From assembly GCA_031216915.1 (NCBI GenBank), contig CM062293.1, positions 150,234,285 through 150,298,284 on the forward strand: a stretch of 64,000 nucleotides of DNA, in the 5' to 3' direction. This DNA is from Pictodentalium vernedei. Its lineage: Eukaryota; Mollusca; Scaphopoda; Dentaliida; Dentaliidae. Below are positions 11,975 through 24,050 of this stretch, piece by piece; position 1 is the stretch's first letter; the number at the start of each line of letters is the position of its first letter. Made by a program: the position numbers and the translations under genes. The notes below the pieces were generated by a model. That model had not been told where the DNA came from and did not search any database. It was given only the letters and a program-made list of their open reading frames with translations.

Positions 11975-12075
11975 AAAATATTTTGTGCCTTCAAAACAAA
12001 GTTTATGATCCCTCATTGGGACGAGCTCAACGGACCTTTATGCCAATGCTTGAAATCATCAGCAAAGAAAAAATG
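11975..12075. mobile_element. MITE family A, fragment
   Basis: AATAACTAAAAATATTTTGTG, then TTATGATCCCTCATTGGGACGAGCTC: the left half and centre of the family subtype also seen at 51398 and 55252. No right end. Confidence 0.45.
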
Positions 12076-12330
12076 TAACAAACATGTATTTTATGGTTAC
12101 CCTATGACACATTTCAGCTGGAACTTGGCTGATCGACGCCTGGAGCGGGTAACACGCACGCGCACTGTTTTGTGTGTGTCGGTTTTCAAAACTAAACTTT
12201 CGTTGTAGACAATGCTGACATGGAACCTTAGAATTTTCGCTCACAGTTTGAGAATCATTTCTGTCTTTTTTCTGGCTTGTTTGGGAGTCTATTCTCGGAC
12301 GGAGCGCCTTATTCCACATATCCCGTCAAC

Positions 12331-13022
12331 ATTCCGAATAAATGATATTTTCTCATTGTAACCCTCAAAGGCTATCCAGGTTTGCGCCCCCGGGGATGAC
12401 CTGTCACTTTATTTAAACTAATTTTCTTCTGAAAATTGTCTTAAATTGATATTGTTACATTTCCTTTGCATCAGTTGGTTAGGCCTTCATCGAAATATTA
12501 AAACGACGGCAGTGACTTGAACATTTGTTTTTTTACTCACCTTGAGCATAGCTATAGCAGAGCTTTACCGATTACTCATGGAGAGCTCTACTGATTACTT
12601 TCTGTCTGCCGTCGTCCGTCGTCACCTGTTGTTCGGCGTGTACTTTACATTATCGACTTCTCAAAACTACTGTACTATTCCGAATAAATGATATTTTCTC
12701 ATTTGTAACCCTCAAATGCTATCAAGATTGCGCCCCCTGTGATGACCCGTCATTTTATTTAAACTAGTTTTGTTCTGAAAATGGTCTTAAATTCATATTA
12801 TTACATTTCCGTTGCATCAGTTGGTTGAGCCTTTATCGAAATATTAAAACGACGGCAGCGACTTGAACATTTGTTTTGACCTCACCTGAGCATAGCTCAG
12901 TGAGAGCTTTGCCGATTACTCAAGGAGAACTTTACTGATTACTTTCTGTACGTCGTCGTCGTCGTCCGTCGTCATCTGTTGTTCGGCGTGTACTTTACAT
13001 TATCAACTTCTCAGAACTACTG
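12331..13022. repeat. Tandem duplication, period 346 bp
   Basis: ATTCCGAATAAATGATATTT occurs at 12331 and again at 12677. The two units stay alignable through GCATCAGTTGGTT, AAACGACGGCAG, CTGTTGTTCGGCGTGTACTT and CTACTGTACT. Each unit ends with the head of the 6.5-kb-type tandem-cored element, so that head was part of the duplicated block. Confidence 0.8.
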
Positions 13023-13610
13023 TACTGAATTGAACCCAACTTGGTATGCATGTTCCATATCATAAGTCAATGCGAGTTTGTTCAAATAATCTAACAACCC
13101 CTATAGGGGACATCACACGGGAAATAACTCTTAGCTCATGGAGATTTTTTCCAATTTTTTAAAAATATCTTCTGAACCATCAATCAGAATTTTTTCATAT
13201 TTGGTATACAGCATCCTTATGGGGACTGATTTAGGTTTGCCCAAATCAAGTCCTTGGGTTCATATGTGAGCCCGAATTTTAGCAGAGTACAATATGAGCA
13301 AAATTAATTACAAATCTTCTTAAGATCCACCAGTCAAATTGTTTTGATATTTGGTGTACAACATTCTGGGGAGCTCCGATTTACGTTTGGTCATATCAAA
13401 TCCCAAGGTTCATAGTTGGGGTACCTATGGGAGGCTAAAGTTTAGCTCATCAATACATACAAGTATCAGACCGATACCGATAAACAATTACCTACAATTG
13501 GCCCATCAGTACAACCTCATCTGATTGGCCATATATGCTCAGAGAAACTGTCGTGGGCTTTTCTTGCTCGCCTTCGACTCAGAGAATCATTGAGGCCTCT
13601 TCAAACTGTG
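12877..13610 (+). mobile_element. Tandem-cored dispersed element, shorter copy
   Basis: Head CACCTGAGCATAGCTCAGTG and (GTC)n-like DNA at about 12953-12975, then two or three units with CATATTTGGTATACAGCATCC and GGGTTCATATGTG words, then a tail with GAGGCCTCTT at about 13598. Same family as 6481-8335. Confidence 0.6.
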
Positions 13611-13944
13611 GCGTATCAGTACTATTTCTTTTACCTTTTCTAGCCCTTTCTTTAGTCTGTCTAACTTGAAAACTAATGAATTAAAATTTGTTTCCAAGTA
13701 ATGAGATGGCCATTGATATTATTTCGAATAGAAGGCAATTAGCATAACAGAAGCTATGTATGGTAATTTATTGGGTCATAGTAGTCAAAAAACAACCATC
13801 TCGTGTCATTTTAGTTGCAAGTGTACCCTTGGTGGACACGACCCTTATAAGCTTTCGGCTTACTGTTGAATCCATAAATATCTCATTGTTATATATCTTC
13901 TCTTGATAATTGGAAATAAATATTGTTTGAACTACATTTTAACT

Positions 13945-14300
13945 TACAATATGAGTGGAAATTCTTTAAAAATCCTCTTCTTCCTATCGACAAGTCAGAA
14001 TCTGTTGATATGTGGTCTTCAGCATCCTTGTGGGCGGGATCAGACATATTTGTTCAAATCAAGTCCTTGTGTTCATATTTGGGCCCCTTATGGGAGACGA
14101 AGTTTTACCTTAGTACAATATGTAGAACATTATTTTAAAATCTTCTTCAGATCCACGTGTCAGAATCCTTTTATATTTGGTATTCAGAATCATTAGGGGG
14201 TCAGGGTCAAGTTTGTTCAAATGAAGCCCCACGGTTCATATTTGGGCCCCTGTGGGAGACCGAATTTAGCTCAGCGCAGAGGAATATTCTTCCAAGATCG
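13945..14300 (+). repeat. Tandem-cored element fragment, two units
   Basis: Two unit-like blocks (GATATGTGGTCTTCAGCATCC and TATATTTGGTATTCAGAATC, each followed by TTCATATTTGGGCCCC) without head or tail. Open frames here are incidental. Confidence 0.55.
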
Positions 14301-14439
14301 TTTATATAAGGCATATGGTATTACTTTGACTCACAGAGTAAAGTTTGTTCAAGACATTGTACTCAACTAATTTTGGTGGACATCAGAAGTGGTTGAAATT
14401 TAATAAAGGAACCAATGGAGAATTTACTGTTCGTTTTGT

Positions 14440-14679
14440 TTAATCCTTTAAACGCTGGTGGTATCTGCCATGTCCGTTAAATGGCAGTAATTGGAAGAGT
14501 CCATATCCATTATTTGGTGGTAGAGCAATTAATATTTTCAACATGCAGCCTTCGGGCTGCACGTTGAAAATATTAATTGTTCTACCCCACGTGTTCACTT
14601 GGCAGCCATCCTACTTAATGGAATTATGATGTATCGTGTCCCTGGACCGGAATAAGGGTCACTCGGTTCAAAAGGTTAA
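14440..14679. mobile_element. MITE family E, copy 1 (TTAA-flanked)
   Basis: TTAA at both edges (14440-14443, 14676-14679), termini TCCTTTAAAC and GTTCAAAAGG, and a central stem with AATTAATATTTTCAAC / GTTGAAAATATTAATT around CAGCCTTCGGGCTG. Partner at 28031-28264. TTAA targets suggest a piggyBac-type mobiliser. Confidence 0.78.
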
Positions 14680-14812
14680 ATGAATTCTACACATGGGTGA
14701 CGGGACTAATTGTGGTCAAATTTAGCCAGATCTGTATGCATATGCGGTTCAATAAGATTGGACGGAATGGGGTTAGTTTGTGGGGGTCCATTGGATGATT
14801 TTTCCTTTTGCT

Positions 14813-14961
14813 TTAACCCTTTACCCAACGAATCGGCCACATCCGCCCGCATAATATGCAAATTCAGCAGCTGAAAAATATTATTTTTCAAAATGTTTTA
14901 ATAAAACCATATCATGTGACAATAAATGTTGATATCGTCTGCGTTGGGTAAAGGGTTTTAA
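14813..14961. mobile_element. MITE family A, copy in reverse orientation
   Basis: TTAACCCTTTACCCAACG at the left edge and CGTTGGGTAAAGGGTTTTAA at the right. Interior words (GAATCGGCCACATCCGCCCG, CAGCAGCTGAAAAAT, TGATATCGTCTGCG) are the reverse of copies 1, 4 and 5. Confidence 0.85.
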
Positions 14962-16218
14962 AGTAAGTTTCGGTGGATTTTGAGTGATTTTATGCAAAAA
15001 AAATAATAATTTCATCCCGTTAGAAGTCATGAGGTGAATAACTACGGTCCATTGGGTGATATTCTTTCTCTTTATTTGCTTTAAAATGAGTTTTGAAGGA
15101 TTTCAAATGATTTATGCATTGGGTGATATATTTTTTTTTCTTTCTGCACAAAATAACTCGAATTCCTTCAGTTCACATTTTAAAACAAAAGAAAAAAGAG
15201 ATTAAAATCAACCAAACCCACCCCAGCCATCAGCTCCTCCCCCCCCCACCCCGATTAAAAATATGACTTTGCTACAAATCGGAGTTTGTACGCCGCCAAC
15301 CCGATGGGAGGGGGCACCTCCTCTCAAACTCCCCCATCTCGGGCCTTCGGCCTTGGAGACATGCACGCTTCGGCATGTCATGGCAGTATTGCTAATGCGA
15401 GTAAATGCCCTTTTCCCGGGGTCTGACCATCCCCTTCCCTGAAGTGCTTCCAGCGCCCCTGAGTGTTGTGTTTAGTTGTGTTAGGTTAAAATCGGAAAGA
15501 CAACCCCAGAATCGTTGCATTCAAAAAGTGATGACACTTTATTATAAACTCACCATGTCTTCTGAGTTGTTTTCTGTCACCCAACTCCTGAATTGTCCGA
15601 ATTAACACAAGAAGAGACACTGACGGTATTCGTGTTTGGTATAACAAAAATCGTTTTGTAAATGTTCAGAACGAGAATATCTCAGTACATTTGATCGCTG
15701 ATAGAATTTTCTCCGTAAATCATGGAAAATTTAAATCGCTAATGAACACCAATAGTTCTCACAACTGTGCTGTGCATCCTATCCATTCATTGCTCTTTCA
15801 ATAGTGTCAAATTTCATAATACGATCGTGGTTCTGTTCAAACACATTCTTTCATTATTAAATACATTGATTTGTTAGGCTCCTATTCTCGGAGTAATGGG
15901 GTGGAATAACAAGTGAGTGTCTATAGGTTCAAAGAACTCATTTGGGGGGATAATTAGATATGAGGCCAATAAAAGTAATTTTGAGATATCAAGTAGAACA
16001 AGTGATGATATCGCCGCTCAAATTAGATGTGACCTTGTTTCCAGCGTAACTTATTAGATGGTATTTAAGCTAGTTTGGTGATAACTTCAAACGTTTGTCA
16101 GCTGACGTCTATAGTTTCCGCTAATAAGCTTCCTTTTCTTAGCTCCCAAAAGTTCAAACAACTGAAGCACATACATACTATATATTTTTTCAAGTGTTGG
16201 TCCCGTGAGATGAATTAG

Positions 16219-16234
16219 GGGGGGGGGGGGGGGG
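16219..16234. repeat. Poly-G run
   Basis: Uninterrupted G run of about 16 bp after AATTAG. Confidence 0.85.
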
Positions 16235-16509
16235 CAGAGGGACAAATGGCACACCTTTAACTCACATTCACTCACACAGTGGCGGCGAACAAGCAAAGAT
16301 TACAGTCCAGGTCCAACCTTAGGTGTCGCCTTATCCTCATGCATCGCTAAGTATTTTTGATAGCTGGTTTCATATAGACTTCTGGATTTCATGTTTTTCT
16401 TGACATATTTTGCTGACCCATGAAATACCTATTGGAGCGGTGCCCCTCTCCCTCCACTATTGACCACCAGTGCGCCCACACAGAAATACACAGCCAAATT
16501 ATGGAAAGA

Positions 16510-16759
16510 TACAGTACGGCCGCTGTGCACTGCTCACCTTTCACAAGTGGGCAATATTTCCACGAGCCCAATAATAATAGATTCCAAACACTAATTACAG
16601 GAATAATCGGTAAAAATTTAATTAATGAAGCACCGGGTACAACCCGGTGCTTCATTAATTAAAATTTTGCTGCTGATGATTTCTATTATCTGGAAAACGC
16701 ATGCGTGGACATCACTGCCCACGCGTGGATTACTACCAATCCACGGCGTATGTACTGTA
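16510..16759. mobile_element. MITE family F, copy 1
   Basis: Ends TACAGTAC and GTACTGTA, a 250-bp body and a central stem AATTAATGAAGCACCGGGT / ACCCGGTGCTTCATTAATT at about 16617-16660. Side arms carry GGGCAATATTTCCAC and CATGCGTGGACATCACTGCC. TA plus CAGT-type ends suggest a Tc1/mariner-type mobiliser (inference). Other copies: 19173-19414 and 57427-58166. Confidence 0.75.
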
Positions 16760-17581
16760 TGGCCTTTATTTTTCTATGATAACCAGTTGTAAAAATAAAG
16801 AGAGATATAATATATTATGTTTGTTTATCGTGATATCCAGTTCTCTGAACAAAAATATTAAAGGTGTGGCATCCCTGGTTAATATCGACATGCAAATCGA
16901 CCTACGATAAAGTTATTCCCCCTTAACATTGTTAGACGCGCGGTGTGGAGAAGTTCCAATTAAGAAGCAAGTAATTGTTGAGAAAACATCTATGGTATCA
17001 GTAGAAAATAGAGCCAAATTTCTTTCGTAGCTGTCTTTTTGTTTTCTTTTATTAAAAGTTACAAAGGGAAACTTGACTTTTTATGGCTGTCTGTTGCTTT
17101 CGTTTATTAAAAGTAATAAAAGAAAACTTGGCTTTATTTCCTACTGATGTCGTATGTGTTTTGTCAACAGTTACTTCTTCTTAATTGGACCTTCCTCGTA
17201 ATTCTACTAATTTCAAGGGAGATAACTTTATCGAAAGTCGATTTTCATGACGATATTAGCCAGAGATGTTAGAGATGATAAATTGAAATTTTTGACATTA
17301 TCCTCACACTGCAGGCTGAAAATATTCAACTGGCCATCCCATAAAATTTGAACCCTCGAAATTCACGGTAAAAGTACTGACGTCGAGTAGTCGGTACTTG
17401 TTCTTTACGGTAATGACAGTTATTGCTTGAATTGTAATCGGACAAAATATAGTCAGAGAATGCTGAGTTACAGTTTAGCAGTCTCCTTTTACAGAACAAA
17501 CCGTTCCAACCTTTTAATTCCTGCCTTTACAAAATTGCATCGTCCATGTCACAAAACATTTTGTTTTAAAAGAGTCAATTG

Positions 17582-17829
17582 TTAACTGGTTGAGTGTTGG
17601 AAGCCACTATCAGGGCTTTCAAAAAAATTATTGTACCAGAGGAAAAGCCCAAATTTTCCTTGTTCATTTTTCATATTCATTCAAATGCAAATAATATTTT
17701 GTTTATATAAATGTGTTTTATCACAAATTATTCAAGAGTGCCTATGGGCACTCTTCAATAATTTGTAATAATACAAATTTTGATGAACAAATTCAGACCA
17801 CCAAAAAAATGTAACCCTCAAACTATTAA
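17582..17829. mobile_element. MITE family G, copy 1 (TTAA-flanked)
   Basis: TTAACTGGTTGAGTGTTGGA at the left, CCTCAAACTATTAA at the right, and a central stem CAAATTATTCAAGAGTGCC / GGCACTCTTCAATAATTTG. Copies at 25821-26047 and 28971-29215 share GAACAAATTCAGACCACCAAA. Both edges carry TTAA. Confidence 0.8.
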
Positions 17830-18500
17830 AGTAGACTGTCTGATATCTTTAACTTTTAACTGGTTAAAGCTATTAATTGGTCTCCTCTGTATCACAACTG
17901 CGCATCCTTCTGGTGTACTGAAAAATATCAGATTTCAATTTCTCAATTTTGTTTCAAGATCGAACCAAAGACAAGGAAAAATTTAAACGTCATCTGATTT
18001 TCATGAAATTTAGTATGCAGATAGATCTCATAATTCCCGATGAGAGATGTGTCAGTATTTTTCAAATATCTCTGTATCTGAGTTATACCGAACATTTTAT
18101 GGTAAAGTACCGGAAATTTGCCGGTATTTGTACCGTTTTAACGGTGATTCGTCGCCACGCACTTGGTAAAGAAGGAAAACACCTTATGTAATACAGGCAG
18201 TGAAAGGGTAAAATAAATTGCGAAGCAAAATGATGAAGTATCCAATTAGTTCATCTGATCTCCAAACAAGTGCTTTGTAAAGTCAAAAAACAGTCTACAA
18301 AATCCAATTAGTGCCTGTTTGACAGTTTTGTTTTATAAGGTTGGTGAGCCTTGTGCTTTAAGACATGCTAAAGTTCTGTCAGATACCGTAACCAAGAAAA
18401 GAAAATGGAAAAACAGTTTCGACTATTAACACTCCACGCGCTTACAATTAAAATTTACGCAATAATAGTTTATAAAATGTTTCATTAAACATCTACCTGG

Positions 18501-18501
18501 G

Positions 18502-18534
<33 letters not shown>

Positions 18535-18676
18535 CCTCACTCACTCACTCACTCACTCACTCACTCACTCACTCACTCACTCACTCACTCACTCACTCAC
18601 TCACTCACTCACTCACTCACTCACTCACTCACTCACTCCCACTCACTCACTCACTCACTCACTCACTCACTCACTC
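18501..18676. repeat. (GGCT)n then (CACT)n microsatellite
   Basis: About eight GGCT units followed at 18537 by about 35 CACT units with one interruption (CCCACT near 18640). The abrupt switch marks a compound microsatellite. Confidence 0.95.
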
Positions 18677-19172
18677 CCCTAGTAGTACCTATTAGGCCAA
18701 CTACATAATCTACCATTGGCTTACATCCCTGCTACTGGTTTCTACTGTCGATGCTTAAAGTACTAAGACTATGTTATGGTTCACAACCCTTTCCAGTGTC
18801 TCGGGTGGTGTATGGATAGATGAGCATCTGATCGTGGAATCTCTTTGACGTGGTATACTATATTTTTCCACCACACTTTTAGCCCTGTACGATTAAAATT
18901 GCTCGAACGACTCGAATCTTATCGAGCAAATAAGCTATCGTGCACTGGCTCGAACGTGTGTCTCCACATACGAATGTTGTGGGTATTGGGGGGATACCTA
19001 TGACATGATGATGTACTATTGGAGGATATATTTTGGATGATACTTATCAGAGGATATCTATCTGAAGATAGTTATTGTCACCTAGCGCCTGTTCAGTCCC
19101 TGTCATCTAGACCACCCCATGCCCTTCATGGACCTAATACATTTACTGTTGACTTACGGTATGATCTACCCA

Positions 19173-19414
19173 ACAGTACACATGCCTTGGACTAATCGTA
19201 ATTCACGCGTGGGCAGTGGTGTCCACGCATGTGTTTACCAGGTAATAAAAATCTTCAACCAATTTTTAATTATTGAAGCACCGGGTTGTACTCGGTGCTT
19301 CATTAATTAAATTTTTGATGATTATTCCCATAATTAGTGTTTGGAATCTAATACTGCATCCGTGGAAATATTGCCCACCAATGGAAAGTGAGCAGTCCAC
19401 TGCGGCTGTACTTT
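19173..19414. mobile_element. MITE family F, copy 2 (inverted)
   Basis: Same body as copy 1 in the opposite sense: ACAGTAC left, GTACTTTA right, central GAAGCACCGGGTTGTACTCGG stem, and the ATTAGTGTTTGGAATCTAAT segment that is interrupted in copy 3. Confidence 0.72.
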
Positions 19415-19634
19415 AACAACACGTGATTTATTTATGGTATAATCTGGCAATGCATGTGACAGGGAATTTTGTTTATAACTTTCCAAAGTGTGATTTACTG
19501 GGATTTCCGGGTTTGATTATAAACGATAACTTCACAAGTGAATTATGCAATCAACAAATGTGTCATGTATCCGTGCGCGCAAACGAAGACGTTTTGCTGT
19601 GGGTGTAATGGAGACTTCATTGTTTTTTGTTTTT

Positions 19635-19863
19635 TTAACCCTTTAACCAACATGAAAAGCAGACGACACTTGCAAAAATATTATTTTCATTTTTGTTTCA
19701 AAAACATAGGTTATGACCCCCTCATTGGAACGAGCTCGACAAAAAAAGAAAAAAATTTTAAAAAAATTTTAGAGACAAAAAAAGAAAAAATAATGAAAAT
19801 TAATTGGCGAGTTTTGAAAATAGCGCTGGCCGTTTTTGGCCGTTACGTTAGGTAAAGCATTAA
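19635..19863. mobile_element. MITE family A, subtype with GAACGAGCTC centre
   Basis: TTAACCCTTTAACCAACATG ... CGTTACGTTAGGTAAAGCATTAA. The centre is GACCCCCTCATTGGAACGAG followed by poly-A-rich DNA. The 105-codon plus frame across it is incidental. Confidence 0.72.
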
Positions 19864-19908
19864 ATAATATAATTATCGTTAATAAGGAAAAGTAATAAAC
19901 ATAGTTTT

Positions 19909-20052
19909 CGCTTGACTGGACTGGTTACGTGAAATAATTCAATCGAGGCGAGGGACTACATTGTAAAACACTCGTGCGCATTCGCGCACTCGTGTTTGTA
20001 CAACGTCCCTCACCTCTCATGAATTATTTCACGTAACCCGTCCACTCAAGCG
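19909..20052. mobile_element. Orphan hairpin MITE, 144 bp
   Basis: Near-complete inverted repeat: left CGCTTGACTGGACTGGTTAC, right GTAACCCGTCCACTCAAGCG, with GTGAAATAATTCA inside each arm and a centre ACTCGTGCGCATTCGCGCACTCGT. No second copy in the window; flanks show no clear duplication. Confidence 0.65.
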
Positions 20053-20410
20053 ATTACTCTCTATTTATTTTTTGAAAAATATATAAAGATAAATACTGAA
20101 ACTAAAATATTTTCGAAAAGTAGAGTTTTTACAGCAGCTTAGTTTAAACAATATTTATTCAGAATTGAACCTGATATAATACATACAAAAGATTGATAAT
20201 GTTACATTAACTGTACAGAATTTATAATGAGAGGTATGCAGTACAGCAAAACATGTAGAAATAGCTGACAATATCAAAGGAGAGGATTCGGCAGAAAACA
20301 CTTAGCTTATATAAGCCGTCTCCTGGAACATTTCTAAATTCAGCAAAGTATATAGGTGGTTGCTAAAACTGAGTGAAATATTGTTTGAACTCATTGTCGC
20401 TGTTGGATAG

Positions 20411-20547
20411 AAAGAGAAAAGTGAGAGAACTAGGGAAAAAAGAGGAAAAAAGAAGAAACAACAAGAAAAGCACAAGAGAAGAAGAAAAAAATTAAAAGAA
20501 CAAAAAAGAAAGAAAATAAAATCGGAAAGGAAAAACAAACAGACTAA
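20411..20547. repeat. Polypurine tract
   Basis: About 135 bp almost entirely A and G on the plus strand. The 94-codon minus frame opposite (F/S/L-rich) is a composition artefact. Confidence 0.8.
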
Positions 20548-20915
20548 TGGAAACAAAGACGCAGAATAATCTGCAGATGAAACCAACTTGAAAGCAGTAT
20601 TACATACCAGAAGCGATCACGTGAGTGTAGTCTATGACTCTATTAATGAACAGTATCATCGTCGCTAACAGACAAGAGAAGAGTCAAGAGTCCGCGCTGG
20701 ACTGTTCTCACCACTCTTCCAGCTAAGAGGAGTTAAAAATTAATTTCAACAGGATACTGTTGGTACGGAGAGACAGTCCAGGGGCGAACTCCGGGTAGTC
20801 CGCGGTATACTTCCCCAGGAAGGTTAATGTCCAAAATGTTATTGTGATGTATTTACTGATGCATTTACACCTGTCGATATACCATAATGAAATAAATCTA
20901 CATGTATACTGCAAC

Positions 20916-22310
20916 TCAGTGAAAGCGCCCACTTTGTATGATATATTTTTGCACGACTCTGAACACAAGATAGTTGTCAGTGATGCTTGACTGCTCAGAC
21001 CCATACAGGAGCATAGAAAGATCAAAGGTAAACGGCAATGTATTAATTGTTACATTACGTACATCTCTATAATTTGTACAGTACAGAAGAAAGTGTTCAG
21101 TTGTTTCTATGCCACCACACAGACACAGAGGTGAAGTCGAGAGGTGATTATCAAACAGATGGGCGTTAACACCGCTACAGTGCAGACGCAACCTACAATG
21201 ATAAATTTGAGCTGCTCGAGATTTGGCCCCGGCATAGAATGTGAGCGGAGGTTGATTCCCGCCATTTAGGAACCTTCTGAAATTTATGATGGAACAATTT
21301 TCCCTAACCGAGATGGGCAACATATTCCACTGTTTGGTAACAATTGGAAGAAACGAAGACTGGTACAAACTAGTATGACAAAACGGAACTCGGTGGGTTT
21401 TATTTGATCGAGTATTGTGGTGAAGACTGATGGATGAAGTAACTGGCGGTACTTTGTTTGAAAGGTTTGGAGGAACAAGATTATGATACATCTTGAAAAA
21501 TTGAAAGAGCTTGTGCTTTCGGCGCCTTTCCTGCAGTGAATCCCATCGGATTTCCGCGTAGAGTAAACTTTTACTGGCACTAGTTGTAGCACCAGTAACA
21601 ATTCTCGCTGCAGCTGCTTGAATTTTTTCTAGATTCGCAGCCTGTGTACTTGAACAGTTGTCCCAAACACAGTCTGCGTATAAAAATAACAGCGGACCTA
21701 GAATGGATCCTTGTGGAACTCCGGAAATTACTGATCTCTAAGGAAATGCCTCGGAGGCTATCAAAACCCGTTGATGCCTATTCGAAAGGTAAGACTTTAG
21801 GAAGGAAAGCAAGTCGCCTGTTATTCCTATCTTTTCAAGCTTGTGGATAAGACCAGTGTGCCAAACCTTATCAAATGCCTTACTCACGTCGCAAAAAACA
21901 GCAATGACTTCTTTCCCTTCGGCATGGCAGAATTCATCATAGATGTCTGTCAGTTGTAAGACCGTTGAATCACCCGGGGTAAATCCAGACTGGAATTGAC
22001 TAAGGATATTATTATCGCAAATGAAACGCAATAACCGTTTGAACACACATTTTTAGAATAGTTTCCCAGCACAACTAATCAGCGATATCGGGCGATAATT
22101 GGTAACTAAATTGGGGGGATTCTTTTTTAAAACTGGCGTCACGTTGGCTTTTTTCCATAAGGCTGGGAAATAGTTGTTACTCAGAAGTATGTTAAAAATG
22201 ACTGTAAGTGGTTCGCACAGAGAGCAGCAGCTTATGGTGTCACAGAGAATTGTAGAAAACGATGCACGTTGCACTGGAGGCAGAAAGCGCGTAAATACAA
22301 GTTTTTCGAA
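20916..22310 (-). pseudogene. Non-LTR retrotransposon reverse transcriptase relic
   Basis: Minus-strand frame with clear non-LTR reverse transcriptase blocks: NYRPISL near 22100-22080, GFTPGDST and FCDVSKAFDKVWH near 21980-21850, and VPQGSILGPLLF near 21720-21690. A C-terminal segment with CLCGG.E.TEHFL (near 21115-21075), typical of CR1/Jockey-like LINE ends, finishes with a stop at 20916. The whole stretch stays in one frame but has two in-frame stops: TAA at 22053-22055 (after GKLF, where relatives usually carry Glu) and TAG at 21738-21740. The segment carrying the catalytic (F/Y)ADD motif is missing: GPLLFLY runs straight into ADCVWDNC at about 21680. It therefore cannot be active. No endonuclease is seen upstream; the element is 5'-truncated. 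The 3' untranslated part probably continues to about 20700. Confidence 0.9.
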
Positions 22311-23423
22311 GATCTAATGTAATTGGAAATAATTATGTTGTTACCACAAATATCACCACTCCTCCCCAATTATGGTATCGCCTTAATCCCCCATACAATC
22401 GATGTAGCTTGAAAATGAAAGTTCGATTCCCAAATTCTTTAAAATTAACATTTATACTTCCTGTGAATAGTGAATAGTGAGCTCACTAATTCCCTGGATT
22501 TGTTGTTGTCCTTACGGTGGTTGGATATATAATTCTCTTTCTCTCTCTCTCAAAAAAATCAAATCTTCTGTTTATTCCTTGGAAACCTGAGAAAATATAA
22601 TGTGCTGTAATTATTATTTATATGAAATATTGGATATGGGCATGTTTGATTAATTTATTATGTGGAGGGACAAAACATTTTTGTCAAAGTGTTAGTGCAC
22701 ATCGCATCTTGATATATTGTAAAAAAGTACCCTTTAATATATGATAAAATTTTGTTAATCAATTTGACGGCATATATGTTGCCCTTGACTGTGTCTAATC
22801 ACTCGACCTCTCGCAGACACACCCAATCTTGCTTTCAAAACGGAGTCTTTGATTGCTCACTGGAACGATTTCAAGCAAAATTGTAATCGGTGGTCGTAAG
22901 CGATGTCCAGGAAGCGGGAAATGAGTAAAAGTAACAACACAAGATTACCAGTCCTTGAAAATGTGTCTAAAGCCAGGTAATTAATCTGTATTCATTTGGA
23001 TTGCTGGAACGCCAATTGGCCAAGAATAGAAAAGTGTTCCACCTGGACCCATCTTCTGGAGAGAGTGTGAGGGCAGTTGTTGCTAAAAAATAGACAAACG
23101 TAATTTTCAATTAAACAATTTCGTTTCAATTTTTTGACGCTTCGTACATTTTTTAAAGAATATATTTTGATATTGGTGAAAAACAAATACTTTGATGATG
23201 TCCCCATTTTTCGCAGTGCAGATTCAATAGTTACAGCATATTTTAGTCATTATTGGCACAAAACAAGTGCTGATTTTGGTAATTCGATACTGTATTTCTA
23301 GTTTTCGAGCTAGACATTCGTTTACTATTTGAAGCTCCATGTGAAACCAGTCATGTCAAGCCGTAACAGCTTCCACGTCACCGACGAGTACAAACAAGAA
23401 GAGTGGGTGCGAAAGACAATTAG
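22311..23423. other. No feature recognised
   Basis: AT-rich stretch between the LINE relic and the putative exons. It contains a short (CT)n run at about 22536-22550 and a 43-codon plus frame at 23353 that overlaps the minus-strand exon candidate end to end. Nothing convincing. Confidence 0.4.
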
Positions 23424-23604
23424 TCATTGGGAGGAGTTACACCCGTGGAATGACTTGAAGCCATCTTGTAGGTTAAGCTGAGAGGCTTTTTGCTGGCGTG
23501 TCTCAATCCAATTTTGCACAGTTTTCGTCAGCTGGATGGATTCGATCGATTTGTTAGAAAGAGTGAAATGTATGTCTTCTTGTGTCAGTGGAAGCTTCCC
23601 GTTT
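23424..23604 (-). CDS. Putative terminal coding exon, unknown protein
   Basis: Minus-strand open stretch of about 58 codons with balanced, protein-like composition (starts NGKLPLTQEDIHFTLSNKS). It ends at TGA (23424-23426) and is preceded by an acceptor-like TTTAATTTTAG at 23605. It contains no known repeat. A short plus frame overlaps its 3' end. Together with 23785-24050 it may be the 3' part of a minus-strand gene or of the broken coding remnant at 25573-26496. No domain recognised. Confidence 0.3.
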
Positions 23605-23784
23605 CTAAAATTAAATTTTCAGCAGCTGTTAAGATGTTACTTATCTCTCGGTGTCTGACAATGCAATGATATACTCATAAAAGTTCCTCTTTTTCACTTA
23701 TGAAGACTACACTTTCGAATATGTCGTTGGGTGTTCGGCAGGCTAAAGTGCAGTACTGAACACCTTCATAATCCTATTCGAATA

Positions 23785-24050
23785 TTAATTTGGGATTGTT
23801 AATAAAAAGCCGTTTGAATTTAGGACTACACCTTTATCTAAATTTTTAATATCTGACCATTTCTCTTCTCGACATCGTAAGACTTCGGAATTGCTTTGCC
23901 ATTCTCTTTTCAAGTATGTTTTAGGAATTTTTACCACCAATGACAGGGTTGATTGATTCGGCAGAAAGCTAACTGTTGCATTTTGTACAGTTTTGGAAAC
24001 TAGTTCTATACTGTAACACACGACAACTATGTTTTTGTCTTCTGAGACAA
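23785..24050 (-). CDS. Putative coding exon, unknown beta-rich protein
   Basis: Minus-strand open stretch of about 88 codons after an acceptor-like TTGTTAGCAG at 24051. It begins with VVSEDKNIVVVCYSIELVSK, and alternating hydrophobic residues (TLSLVVKIP) suggest beta strands. It ends at TAA (23785-23787). The frame is also open upstream to 24111. I do not recognise the family. Absence of repeat identity and proximity to another minus-strand open segment are the reasons for listing it. Confidence 0.35.

Noticed and set aside
20302..20586. 94-codon minus frame rich in F, L and S
   Set aside because: Opposite strand of a polypurine tract; composition artefact.
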